From positions 55,782 through 119,781 of the forward strand of contig NZ_PQGG01000009.1 of the NCBI RefSeq assembly GCF_002915595.1: a stretch of 64,000 bases of DNA, in the 5' to 3' direction. Position numbers and translations under genes: made by a program. Within the stretch, counting starts at the first letter, position 1. Every line of letters begins with the position of its first letter. The notes beneath the pieces are model-generated. The model was not told where the DNA came from, did not search any database, and was given only the letters and a program-made list of their open reading frames with translations. The stretch is from Zhongshania marina. Its GTDB lineage: Bacteria > Pseudomonadota > Gammaproteobacteria > Pseudomonadales > Spongiibacteraceae. Shown in pieces: positions 37,071 through 45,828 of the stretch.

Positions 37071-37172
37071 GAGTTCCCCCAAAATTATTGGCTTTTGTAG
37101 CCATCTTTTGCGTCGCAATATTTTGCACGCTGCCATTAACTCCATCGCAACGCCTGCTGCGACGGACTTAAT

Positions 37173-37191
37173 ATGCGCAAATTCTGCGCAT
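37173..37191. promoter_or_regulatory. Palindrome upstream of porin, copy A
   Basis: ATGCGCA, 5-base spacer, TGCGCAT: perfect 7-base arms, about 100 bases before the porin start. Candidate operator. The protein that binds is unknown. Confidence 0.45.
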
Positions 37192-37222
37192 TTCCCCATA
37201 CCACCTTGCGGCACAATGAAAC

Positions 37223-37240
37223 GTCTTATGGATATAAGAC
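37223..37240. promoter_or_regulatory. Palindrome upstream of porin, copy B
   Basis: GTCTTAT, 4-base spacer, ATAAGAC: perfect 7-base arms, about 150 bases before the porin start. Different sequence from the palindrome at 37173, so two regulators or one structured leader are possible. Confidence 0.45.
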
Positions 37241-37378
37241 CTAATGAATAAAGTGCTACTTCTAAAGGATGAGATGATAACTAAAGTAAATCAGCCATAC
37301 GAAATATGGGGCAAACTGGGGGGAATAGTCGTTATATTTTAAGAAGGGAATGTACTTTAAGCTATAGCATGATTAGAG

Positions 37379-37415
37379 CTCCCCACCCCAAAAATTTTCA
37401 CACCAGGGCGGGGAG
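37379..37415 (-). terminator. GC-rich hairpin after the TonB receptor gene
   Basis: CTCCCCACCC (37379-37388) pairs with GGGCGGGGAG (37406-37415) with one mismatch, 10 bases past the receptor stop. The U-tail is weak, so termination is likely but not certain. Confidence 0.45.
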
Positions 37416-37424
37416 TAGTACAGC

Positions 37425-39740
37425 CTACCAACTGTATTTTATGCCGATCGCAAGACTACGCGGTGCAGCCGGACTAAGAAATCGGGGGCTTTCGTTTTCT
37501 AAATCATCTATAACTTCATCAGGCTCACCATAAAGGCCAAAGCGCTCATACTCTTCATCAAAAATATTCTTTGCTTGAAGGTTTAATCCAATATTCTTTG
37601 TTGGCTTATATTCAAGATTAGCATTTACAACAATATACGACCCTGTCTTATTGTCTTGATTCGCTTCATCACCGCGCAAATACGCCCCACTACTGGTGTT
37701 AATTGCAATATTGCTATTCACGCTCTCAGTCCACTGATAGCCAAGAGAAAACTTTGCACTATGTTCGGGTATGGACGGAATTTTACTGCCCTTTTCTACC
37801 GCCAATGCACCGTCGACACTATTAGGATGATTCGGCGAAAACGAAATAAACGAAGTTTCATAATATGCATCGAGATAGGTATAACTTATATCCAAAAGCC
37901 ATTTCCCACTAGTTAGCGAGCCACTTACCTCAATACCTTGGTGCCGTGTATCACCAATATTCGTAAAAAACCCTTCATTGGATGAAACACCACCCACCGT
38001 TTGAAAATGGATATCGTCTTGATTAACGGTAGCAAATAAGGCGATATTCCACGCCAACACCGCTCTATAGCTAGCGGACTTACCACGCAAACCCCATTCA
38101 ACACTTCGCGCCACCACGTCTTTCAGTGGCGGATCGGCTAGGAAGGTATTGGGTAAGATGCACGGCGCATCCGGATGCGAGCACGCCAACTCCACTGGTG
38201 TTGGCGCCCTAGATGACTGATAAACACCGGCGTAAACACTGAGAGCGTCGGTCAATACCCAGCGCGCACCAAGCCCTCCGTTTAAGCTCTTGTAACTATG
38301 CTTGGCCGTTAATTCTGGCCGGTCTCCGCTCAAGTCCTTTGCGCCAACGTCTACTACGTTATAGCGCATAATGGCCGTTAGACTGAGTCGATCGCTAAGC
38401 TCGACCGTATCAGAAAAATACAGTGCAGCCATATCAGTACTGGCGCGCAAGGAAGTGAAACCCTCAGCGTCATAAAGACCAGATCGTGTGGTCGACCTAA
38501 CATCGGTCAAACTTGCAAATTCGACCTGAGAATCAAAATCAGTAATGCCCGCCAAATAATCTGCGCCCAACGTGATGTGATGATTCACTGAGCCGGTATC
38601 AAGATGCCAATAAATCTGCGCACTAGCACCCCAGCTTCGCTGCCGCCTGCGGCTGATATTATTGACCGCATCAAATTCGCCACTAACGGCATTATCAAAC
38701 TGGTCTCGCGCTAGCTCATCGCTGTCGTCTTCACACAAAAAATCATCATTTGGTGCATCACACTCTTCAAATTCAGTGCCATCACCATTAAAACTTCGGG
38801 TATCCACCTGGCGATAAAAGCCATTAACGGAAAGCTTTAGCTCATCGGACAACCAGCGGGAGTAAACTATACTCGTCATACTCATCTGATTTTCTGTTAA
38901 ATCGGGATGTGTGAAAACTGCTTCTCTATCTGTCTCCAACAAACCAACGGGAATGGCACCGTTGCCTTTTAAATAGGTATCAGAGAAATTAAAAAATACA
39001 TCGAGCTCACTGCTATCATCGTGCCGACTTAGCGACGCATATAAATTTCTCGCCTCCGTCGGTGAATAATCTCGCCAGCCGTCTTCCTCATATTTTTCTA
39101 AGGCTAGGAACCCACCCCAATTTTCTCCGTGCACGCCCTTCGATACTGAAATTGCGCGCTGACCAAACGAGCCCGCGCTCACCTCTATAGCGCCTTGAGA
39201 CGAGCTAAATCCTGTTTTACTTTTAATAACAATGGCGCCGCCCAGCGCATTTTGTCCAAAGATGGGATTCACTCCCGCAATCAAGGCCATCTCTTGCACA
39301 CTGCTAGCCGGTAATAAATCCCAATTCACCGTGTCGCCAAATAGCTCATTTACACGAACTCCGTTGTAATACACCACCAAACCCTGCGAAGAGCCCAATA
39401 GCGGCGATGCCGCATAGCCACGAAAGCGAATATCTGGCTGCAGAGGATTATTCTGCGCGTCGTTAACGGAGATTCCGCCGCCATGCTGGTTTAAAAATTC
39501 TGCTACGGAGTAAGCCTTGTCTTTGTCGATATCTTCTGCCGAGAAAATTTGTACTTGAAATGGCGAAAGCTCGGTAAGTGAACCGACACCCATTGGCGAC
39601 ATGCCGACTACCCTGACATTTTCAACGAGCTTGTATTCCGTTTCAGCGACCGACAATGACGGCAAAAACAGGCTTAATACCAGGCCACGAAAAGGCCACT
39701 TATGACTGACCGGTAAGCTAATCATTATTATTCTCCACAA
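37425..39740 (-). CDS. TonB-dependent outer-membrane receptor (candidate metallophore/lanthanide receptor)
   Basis: This is a 771-residue receptor. A signal peptide (about residues 5-32, ending SLSVAET) is followed by the plug domain: LTELSPFQVQIFSAEDI, VAEFLNQHGG, IRFRGYAASPLLG, GVRVNELFGDTVNWDLLP and IFGQNALGGAIVIKSK. The barrel ends LAIGIKYSW with the terminal aromatic. TonB receptors import scarce metal complexes or vitamins. Position in the PQQ island, divergent from a NosR-like protein over a shared inverted repeat of the island's CTACTACTTT box, suggests uptake of a lanthanide complex like LanA/LutH receptors (inference). FecA-type iron or copper uptake is an alternative. Confidence 0.88.
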   Translation of the reverse strand: MWRIIMISLPVSHKWPFRGLVLSLFLPSLSVAETEYKLVENVRVVGMSPMGVGSLTELSPFQVQIFSAEDIDKDKAYSVAEFLNQHGGGISVNDAQNNPLQPDIRFRGYAASPLLGSSQGLVVYYNGVRVNELFGDTVNWDLLPASSVQEMALIAGVNPIFGQNALGGAIVIKSKTGFSSSQGAIEVSAGSFGQRAISVSKGVHGENWGGFLALEKYEEDGWRDYSPTEARNLYASLSRHDDSSELDVFFNFSDTYLKGNGAIPVGLLETDREAVFTHPDLTENQMSMTSIVYSRWLSDELKLSVNGFYRQVDTRSFNGDGTEFEECDAPNDDFLCEDDSDELARDQFDNAVSGEFDAVNNISRRRQRSWGASAQIYWHLDTGSVNHHITLGADYLAGITDFDSQVEFASLTDVRSTTRSGLYDAEGFTSLRASTDMAALYFSDTVELSDRLSLTAIMRYNVVDVGAKDLSGDRPELTAKHSYKSLNGGLGARWVLTDALSVYAGVYQSSRAPTPVELACSHPDAPCILPNTFLADPPLKDVVARSVEWGLRGKSASYRAVLAWNIALFATVNQDDIHFQTVGGVSSNEGFFTNIGDTRHQGIEVSGSLTSGKWLLDISYTYLDAYYETSFISFSPNHPNSVDGALAVEKGSKIPSIPEHSAKFSLGYQWTESVNSNIAINTSSGAYLRGDEANQDNKTGSYIVVNANLEYKPTKNIGLNLQAKNIFDEEYERFGLYGEPDEVIDDLENESPRFLSPAAPRSLAIGIKYSW

Positions 39741-39818
39741 CGCAGTATCTAAATGACCTAGCCTACGCTGTGAGCACTACGCGACAATTAAACCAAAGTG
39801 GTTAATCAAATTCTGCAA

Positions 39819-39854
39819 GCTACTACTTTCGTCTTATTCTCACCTAAAGTAGTA
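39819..39854. promoter_or_regulatory. Inverted repeat of CTACTACTTT box between TonB receptor and NosR-like genes
   Basis: CTACTACTTT (39819-39828) and AAAGTAGTAG (39845-39854) form a perfect 10-base inverted repeat with a 16-base spacer. The right arm extends to the 12-mer CTAAAGTAGTAG (39843-39854), the exact reverse complement of 19466-19477. It lies in the centre of the 214-base divergent promoter region. Confidence 0.7.
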
Positions 39855-39954
39855 GGCAACTGCACGTTAAGTGCTATTCATTGACATCACTACCTGATAG
39901 ACACTGCCCCAGCGCCCGACCTCTAATTAGCAGATAATATTAACTGGTGCCGTC

Positions 39955-42177
39955 ATGTTTATATCAGGCAAGGACTTATCTCCACGGTCAAAATTCGTCT
40001 TCGCCAATCTAACGATTTTTAGCCACCCTTCTTTCCAAAATTTCCGCGTGCGTCCAGATTTAAAGCTATTGCTCGTCATTATATTTTTATACTTATATGC
40101 CGGCTCTCTAAATATCGCCTATGCGAATCTAAATGAGCCACATAGTATAGAAAATGAGATACTCACACTCTTCCCCCGCGCCACACGCCCACCAGAACTC
40201 GACCCTGAATCCCAAATTTGGTCGGTATATCAACTCAATGAAATCATTGGCTATGCCTATGAATCTAATCATTTTGTAGACTTTAAGGGATTTTCTGGAG
40301 AACGAATTAATATTCTGATTGGCCTAGATATCGACGGCAGATTTTCAGATCTCAAAATACTTCATCATCATGAGCCTATTTTTCTTCACGGTCTTGGACC
40401 AAAGCCCTTAAGAGCCTTTCTCGACCAATATCCACAACACACTTTATCTGAACGCATTATGTTTGGCGGCCGTAAAACCGGACAGATGGAAGACAGGCAC
40501 AATACTTACTTCGACGGTGTTACCAAAGCTACTGTATCAATTATTGTCATTAACGACACGATACTCTCTTCTGCCCGCGAGGTTGCCAGACGCGTACTGC
40601 CCGCCTTTGCGCAACAAGCTCCCGCCTCGGTGCGTACAGAACTGTTTAAGGAACTAAACTGGCAAGAATTATTAAACCTAGAATTTGTAAAACACTGGTC
40701 TTTGGGTATAAGTGATTTTGAAGATCAACTCGGTCAGTCACTGTCTAGCTACCCCTCAGAGCAGCTAGATTTAAGCTACGACCACACCCAGATCTATTAC
40801 GCCTATTTAAACGCACCGAGCATTGGCAGAAACCTTCTCGGCGACGCCGACTATGCCAAGCTGATGGCTAAACTTAGTGATGGCGAGCAAGCCATTTTGA
40901 TAATGTCTGAGGGATTTTACGATTACTTAGGTGAGGAATTTCGTCCTGGCACTATCCCCGAGCGTATCAGTCTTGAGCAGCATAATTTGCCGATTACACT
41001 GCGCGATATTAATTTCTTTGATAGCAGCATGGCTACATTGCCGAAAGGCGCTCCAGATTTAGACAATTTACGTATATTTAAAATACGACCACAGGCCGGA
41101 TTCGACCCCAGCGCCGCAATGCAAATGGTGTTAAGTATTAAGCTAGACCGCAATCATTTAGTTCACGACAATATTATTGTTAAGAGTGAGTACCAGCTGC
41201 CAAGTGAGCTATTCAATAAGATCGACACCGCAAACATCAGCAAACCAGAGGCAATGTGGGTCAAGATTTGGAAGGGCCGCCTCACAGACATAGCCATTCT
41301 CACACTAAGCTTAATCATACTCAGCATCGCGTTTATTATGCAGCGCAGGCTGGTCATGAATAGTCGGCGTTTTCTGTGGTTTCGACGAGGCTTCTTATTA
41401 TTCACGCTTATGTATATTGGCTTCTACGCCCAAGGCCAGCTCTCAATCGTGAATCTCATCGCACTACTCGTAGGCGCATTAAACGGCTTCGATATTCACG
41501 TTTTTCTGCTAGACCCCATTATTTTTATTCTATTGAGCTACACCGCCCTTTCACTGATTTTATGGGGTCGGGGCCTATTCTGTGGTTGGCTATGTCCCTT
41601 TGGCGTCATGCAAGAGTTTCTTGCCAATATAGCGGCTAAGCTCAACATCACACAATGGAATATCAGGTCAAATACCCATCAACGCATGCTGAAATTTAAA
41701 TATTTTATTCTGATTACCTTGCTGGTACTTGCGCCCTATTCACTGACCGCTGCTGAAAAAATGGCAGAAATTGAACCCTTCAAAACAGCGGTCACACTGG
41801 CGTTTATCCGCGAATGGCCATTTGTTATCTATGCCGTAATTATTCTTGGCTTAGGCCTGTTCGTTCATAAATTTTACTGCCGCTATCTCTGTCCACTAGG
41901 CGCAGCACTGGCCATTATGGGTAAGTTTCACCGCTTCAAGTGGCTCGATAGACGGCAGGAATGCGGCACCCCCTGTCAGCTTTGCAAACACCGCTGCGGT
42001 GTTGATGCCATTAAAAAAACTGGCGACATTGATTACGAAGAGTGTATTCAATGCTTAGAATGCGTAGTTATCTTGCAGGACCCGCAACAATGCGCGGCAA
42101 CGATGTCTGCCAACAAAAAAGCAAAACGGCATACACCAGAAGTTATCGAACCTGTCAGAATCGTACAGGGGAAATAG
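39955..42177 (+). CDS. NosR/NirI-like membrane protein: periplasmic FMN-binding domain, membrane helices, 4Fe-4S ferredoxin
   Basis: The 740-residue protein has the NosR architecture. An N-terminal hydrophobic helix (about residues 38-58) precedes a periplasmic FMN-binding domain (about 90-210), where DGVTKATVS near residues 187-195 offers Thr193 for covalent flavin attachment. Membrane segments lie around 440-660. Two CP motifs (CGWLCPFGVMQE and CRYLCPLGA) flank them, and a polyferredoxin tail has CGTPCQLCKHRC and CIQCLECVV. NosR proteins move electrons from quinol across the membrane to a periplasmic target. No nitrous-oxide reductase is present. The divergent TonB receptor suggests electron delivery to metal uptake or to the quinoprotein system (inference). 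Confidence 0.85.
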   Translation: MFISGKDLSPRSKFVFANLTIFSHPSFQNFRVRPDLKLLLVIIFLYLYAGSLNIAYANLNEPHSIENEILTLFPRATRPPELDPESQIWSVYQLNEIIGYAYESNHFVDFKGFSGERINILIGLDIDGRFSDLKILHHHEPIFLHGLGPKPLRAFLDQYPQHTLSERIMFGGRKTGQMEDRHNTYFDGVTKATVSIIVINDTILSSAREVARRVLPAFAQQAPASVRTELFKELNWQELLNLEFVKHWSLGISDFEDQLGQSLSSYPSEQLDLSYDHTQIYYAYLNAPSIGRNLLGDADYAKLMAKLSDGEQAILIMSEGFYDYLGEEFRPGTIPERISLEQHNLPITLRDINFFDSSMATLPKGAPDLDNLRIFKIRPQAGFDPSAAMQMVLSIKLDRNHLVHDNIIVKSEYQLPSELFNKIDTANISKPEAMWVKIWKGRLTDIAILTLSLIILSIAFIMQRRLVMNSRRFLWFRRGFLLFTLMYIGFYAQGQLSIVNLIALLVGALNGFDIHVFLLDPIIFILLSYTALSLILWGRGLFCGWLCPFGVMQEFLANIAAKLNITQWNIRSNTHQRMLKFKYFILITLLVLAPYSLTAAEKMAEIEPFKTAVTLAFIREWPFVIYAVIILGLGLFVHKFYCRYLCPLGAALAIMGKFHRFKWLDRRQECGTPCQLCKHRCGVDAIKKTGDIDYEECIQCLECVVILQDPQQCAATMSANKKAKRHTPEVIEPVRIVQGK

Positions 42178-42219
42178 TTTTTCCCCTGAGCTGTCAGCTG
42201 ATCACATCACTAGGCTACA

Positions 42220-42262
42220 AATTCAACTAATTTCGCATAGTGCTTACGACTTTAGTTGAATT
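42220..42262. promoter_or_regulatory. Inverted repeat upstream of acetyl-CoA synthetase
   Basis: AATTCAACTAA (42220-42230) pairs perfectly with TTAGTTGAATT (42252-42262), with a 21-base spacer, 60 bases before the acs start. It could be an operator pair or a weak hairpin after the NosR-like gene. The GC content is too low for a strong terminator. Confidence 0.45.
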
Positions 42263-42321
42263 GTTATCCGCAGCTCGCACAGTAACACTTAGCAGCATAA
42301 TTTTTAAATGGAACGCCCACC

Positions 42322-44262
42322 ATGTCTAAAGTCCCCGTATACAAAGTGCCCGCAAATTTTTGCGACGCACACATCACGCCACAAAGATATCAAGAAATGT
42401 ATAAGCGCTCGATTGATGATCCAAGCGGCTTCTGGGCAGATATGGCAACTGAATTTCTTGATTGGAATCAAACATGGGATCGCGTGGTTGACTACAATTT
42501 TTGCAAGGGCCAAGCCCAATGGTTTAGCGGCGCCGAACTGAATGTTAGCTACAACTGCATTGACCGTCATCTAGCTGAACGAGCAAACCAAACTGCTCTA
42601 ATATGGGAAGGCGACAACCCCGATGAAAGTATCGATATCAGTTACGCAACGCTAAAAGACGAGGTCTGCAAATTAGCCAACACCCTTAAATCTCGCGGCA
42701 TAAAAAAGGGCGACCGCGTATGTATTTATTTGCCGATGATTCCCCAAGCCGCCTACGCGATGCTGGCCTGCGCGCGTATTGGTGCGGTGCACTCGGTGGT
42801 CTTTGGTGGCTTCTCTCCTGAGGCGCTTAAAGATCGCATAATAGATTCTGATTGCCAGTTAATTATTACCGCCGACGAAAGCACCCGTGGTGGCAAGAAT
42901 ACCTCTCTAAAGGCCAATGTCGATAAGGCGCTTCTTAGCTGCCCAGACGTTCACAGCTGCCTCGTTGTAAAGTGCAGCAATAAAGATATTCCTTGGGTCG
43001 ACGGCCGCGATCTCGATTACCATGAGACCGTCAACAGTATGAGTACTGACTGTCCGCCAGAGTCCATGGCCGCAGAAGATCCGCTATTTATTTTGTATAC
43101 CTCTGGCTCGACAGGGAAACCCAAGGGTGTACTGCATACCACCGCTGGCTATTTATTGCAGGCGGCGATGACCTTTAAATACACCTTCGATTACCGTGAC
43201 GGCGAGGTTTATTGGTGTACCGCCGATGTAGGCTGGGTGACAGGGCATACTTATATTGTTTACGGTCCGCTCTGTAATGGCGCCACCAGTTTGATGTTTG
43301 AAGGTGTACCTACCTACCCCGATGCAGGCCGCTGCTGGGAAATTATCGACAAGCATAAAGTAAATATTTTTTACACGGCTCCCACCGCGATTCGCGCACT
43401 GCAAGCACAGGGCGATGACTACGTTAGTCGCAACGATAGAAGCAGCTTGCGTTTGCTGGGCACCGTAGGCGAGCCTATAAACCCAGAAGCATGGGAATGG
43501 TACCACCGCGTGGTGGGCGACTCGCGCTGCCCCATTGTGGACACGTGGTGGCAGACGGAAACCGGCACACACATGATCACCGCCTTGCCGGGGGCAACAG
43601 ACCTAAAACCAGGCTCGGCAAGCTTTCCCTTTTTTGGTGTTCAACTCGCCTTACTTAATGAAGACGGCAGTGAAGTGCAGGGTGCGGGATCAGGTTACTT
43701 AGTAGTTAAGTCGTCTTGGCCCAGTCAAATACGAACGATTTACGGTGATCATCAAAGGCTTATCGATACCTATTTCAGCACTTACAAAGGCTATTATTTC
43801 ACCGGCGACGGCGCCACCCGCGATGCGGATGGCTATTATTGGATTACCGGACGCGTAGATGATGTGCTCAATGTATCGGGCCACCGTATGGGCACCGCAG
43901 AAGTGGAAAGCGCCTTAGTATTACACCCCAAAGTAGCAGAAGCCGCTGTGGTTGGCTTTCCCCATGACATCAAAGGTCAGGGTATTTATTGCTACGTCAC
44001 CTTGATGGACAATGCCGAGGTTGACGATAATTTGCGCGCTGAACTTGTTGCCTTATGTAGCCAAGAGATCGGTCCCATCGCCAAGCCTGATGTTATTCAA
44101 TGGGCAGCTGGGTTACCGAAAACCCGTTCTGGAAAAATTATGCGACGCATTCTACGCAAGATAGCGGAATCCGAAATAGATTCGCTAGGTGATATTTCCA
44201 CGCTCGCAGACCCGACCGTGGTTGATACCTTAATTAAAGATCGATTAGCGATCACCGCTTAA
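42322..44262 (+). CDS. acs: Acetyl-CoA synthetase
   Basis: The 646-residue AMP-forming acyl-CoA synthetase has the usual motifs. The P-loop is [15 protein letters not shown], and [10 protein letters not shown] and [32 protein letters not shown] are further family stretches. The C-terminal Lys of [15 protein letters not shown] is the acetylation site in Acs. Length matches the family exactly. It turns the acetate made by the alcohol and aldehyde dehydrogenases into acetyl-CoA, completing ethanol use. The start ATG follows a weak GGAACG. Confidence 0.95.
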   Translation: MSKVPVYKVPANFCDAHITPQRYQEMYKRSIDDPSGFWADMATEFLDWNQTWDRVVDYNFCKGQAQWFSGAELNVSYNCIDRHLAERANQTALIWEGDNPDESIDISYATLKDEVCKLANTLKSRGIKKGDRVCIYLPMIPQAAYAMLACARIGAVHSVVFGGFSPEALKDRIIDSDCQLIITADESTRGGKNTSLKANVDKALLSCPDVHSCLVVKCSNKDIPWVDGRDLDYHETVNSMSTDCPPESMAAEDPLFILYTSGSTGKPKGVLHTTAGYLLQAAMTFKYTFDYRDGEVYWCTADVGWVTGHTYIVYGPLCNGATSLMFEGVPTYPDAGRCWEIIDKHKVNIFYTAPTAIRALQAQGDDYVSRNDRSSLRLLGTVGEPINPEAWEWYHRVVGDSRCPIVDTWWQTETGTHMITALPGATDLKPGSASFPFFGVQLALLNEDGSEVQGAGSGYLVVKSSWPSQIRTIYGDHQRLIDTYFSTYKGYYFTGDGATRDADGYYWITGRVDDVLNVSGHRMGTAEVESALVLHPKVAEAAVVGFPHDIKGQGIYCYVTLMDNAEVDDNLRAELVALCSQEIGPIAKPDVIQWAAGLPKTRSGKIMRRILRKIAESEIDSLGDISTLADPTVVDTLIKDRLAITA

Positions 44263-44313
44263 CTGCAAGGCAGCAATGCAAAGTAAATATATACGGTGGG
44301 AAGCTATACCATC

Positions 44314-44354
44314 GCCGGCTGAGGTTCTTATTACAGCCCAGTAGTTCAGCCGGC
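44314..44354 (+). terminator. Hairpin after acs, probable terminator
   Basis: GCCGGCTGA (44314-44322) pairs with TCAGCCGGC (44346-44354), loop 23 bases, followed by a T-containing tail (ATTTACTT). It lies 51 bases past the acs stop and 33 bases before the next start. Confidence 0.5.
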
Positions 44355-44386
44355 ATTTACTTAAATCAGAAATTGGGGCTAGTAAT

Positions 44387-45619
44387 ATGTCTAATAAAAA
44401 CCAGCACGAACTCACAAGCAATAACGCGCCTAAGCCGAATCGAGAGCGCCGTCAATTTGTCAAATATCTTGCAGCGTCCCCACTTATTGCTGGTCCCTGC
44501 GCGATGGCGCAAGCGCAACAGTCATCGCTACCGCCATACCAGGCCGAAGCAAAGGATTTGCACACACAATTTGATGCACTGGCCAAAAAAAGTAGTGCCA
44601 ATATTCAAAGCATCGAAGCCTTTACCATTACGCCAAACAACTTACCTTGGACACAAAAACTTGGGCCAATAAAAGCAGGCCAACAAGTCACCTTCTTCCT
44701 TACTGGAATCTGGTGGTTTAGCAAAGAGCACAATCGCTGGCTTGAACCGGGCTTTGTGTTTTTTGCACGAGTTGCGGGTAAATCACACGCAAGCCCAATT
44801 TATAACACCATGCAAAATACCGGCACCTTAAGCTCAGATCGCGACGGCAGGCTAGAAATCGCTAGAGCCGTTGGCGAGTTTGCAAGCCCTGATGGAGACC
44901 TTTGGGTTCCTGAAGAACACTACCTAACTGGGCAAGGCCAAATTACCGGCATTGCCATTATCTGGAACGAAAGCGCGTCCAGTGGCTTAAGTAAATTGTT
45001 CGCAGCCGGCGACGTTAACAATTTACTTAAACTAGAAATTCAGCGCCAAGAGACTGAAAAGCTGATGCCTGAAGGCTGGAACAACTATTTCGCCTTTGGA
45101 GATGGCAGTATTTACACCAGCTCACCCAAAGGTCACATCCAATGCTGTGCGCAAAAAAACGTCGGCATTATTCAATACCCCGTGGCCAATCAGCACCTTG
45201 AATCTGGCCTCAAACTCAATTGGCGTTGGGTGGTAGAGAAACTACCGTCTATGCTTGGTGAAGACCAATTACTCAATCACGATTATTTATCAATTGCCGT
45301 TGAGTTTGACGACGGCAAAGACCTCACTTATATGTGGAGCAGCCAATTACCCGTAGGAAAGGTATTCGCCTGCCCAATTCCAGGTTGGAACGCGGTAGAA
45401 ACCCACGTAGTACAACGTAGCGGAATAGAACAATTAGGAAAGGCACTAGACGAAGAACGCGACATATACAGCGACTACAAAAGCATCATCAACGGCCCAG
45501 CTACACGCGTCGTTAATGTATGGCTTATCGCCACTACGATATTTATGCGCGGCCAAGGTCGCTGTTCCTATCGCGAAATCTCTATTGGTAAACGCGGCCA
45601 CCAACAAAAAATTCTATAA
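44387..45619 (+). CDS. Exported two-domain protein: lectin-like N-terminus and DUF3047-like C-terminus, unknown function
   Basis: This 410-residue protein has an N-terminal signal with a double-arginine-like start (NRERRQFVKYLAASPLIAG) and a probable cleavage after MAQAQ. The middle part (about 75-200: LPWTQKLGPIKAGQQVTFFLTGIWWF and FFARVAGKS) looks like a PA-IL/LecA-type sugar-binding beta sandwich. The C-terminal half (about 265-410: LKLNWRWVVEKLP, YLSIAVEFDDGKDLTYMWSS, EERDIYSDYKSIIN) resembles DUF3047. Neither identification is certain. It follows acs and may share its regulation. Function is unknown. Confidence 0.6.
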   Translation: MSNKNQHELTSNNAPKPNRERRQFVKYLAASPLIAGPCAMAQAQQSSLPPYQAEAKDLHTQFDALAKKSSANIQSIEAFTITPNNLPWTQKLGPIKAGQQVTFFLTGIWWFSKEHNRWLEPGFVFFARVAGKSHASPIYNTMQNTGTLSSDRDGRLEIARAVGEFASPDGDLWVPEEHYLTGQGQITGIAIIWNESASSGLSKLFAAGDVNNLLKLEIQRQETEKLMPEGWNNYFAFGDGSIYTSSPKGHIQCCAQKNVGIIQYPVANQHLESGLKLNWRWVVEKLPSMLGEDQLLNHDYLSIAVEFDDGKDLTYMWSSQLPVGKVFACPIPGWNAVETHVVQRSGIEQLGKALDEERDIYSDYKSIINGPATRVVNVWLIATTIFMRGQGRCSYREISIGKRGHQQKIL

Positions 45620-45702
45620 GCCCGATTTAAATTATGAATACTAAAGAGCACCGCGTCGCGAGGTATGTGAAGGCATTTATATCGCGGATATTTAAATCAA
45701 GG

Positions 45703-45728
45703 CCGCTTAGTGAGTTCAAGCTAAGCGG
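45703..45728. terminator. Hairpin between the exported two-domain gene and pta
   Basis: CCGCTTAG (45703-45710) pairs with CTAAGCGG (45721-45728), loop 10 bases, between two converging genes. The tail is only partly U-rich. Confidence 0.45.
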
Positions 45729-45828
45729 TAAATAGGAAAAGCAAATCACACAGAAAGAGCTGCATTTTTAGTTTAGTTAGATGGCGCCGACTTATGCCTT
45801 AGCACAAGCCGGCAAATACCTAGGCTGA

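Larger units (their letters stand above)
37071..37424. other. 354-base region upstream of the porin with two palindromes
   Basis: No ORF of note. Contains ATGCGCAAATTCTGCGCAT (37173-37191) and GTCTTATGGATATAAGAC (37223-37240), plus a hairpin 37379-37415 just after the TonB receptor stop. A TGTACTTTAAG sequence near 37351 resembles the end of the CTACTACTTTAG box. Confidence 0.55.

Noticed and set aside
39955..42177. NosR itself (regulator of nitrous-oxide reductase)
   Set aside because: The architecture fits NosR but no nosZ, nosD or other denitrification gene is near; only 'NosR-like' is justified.
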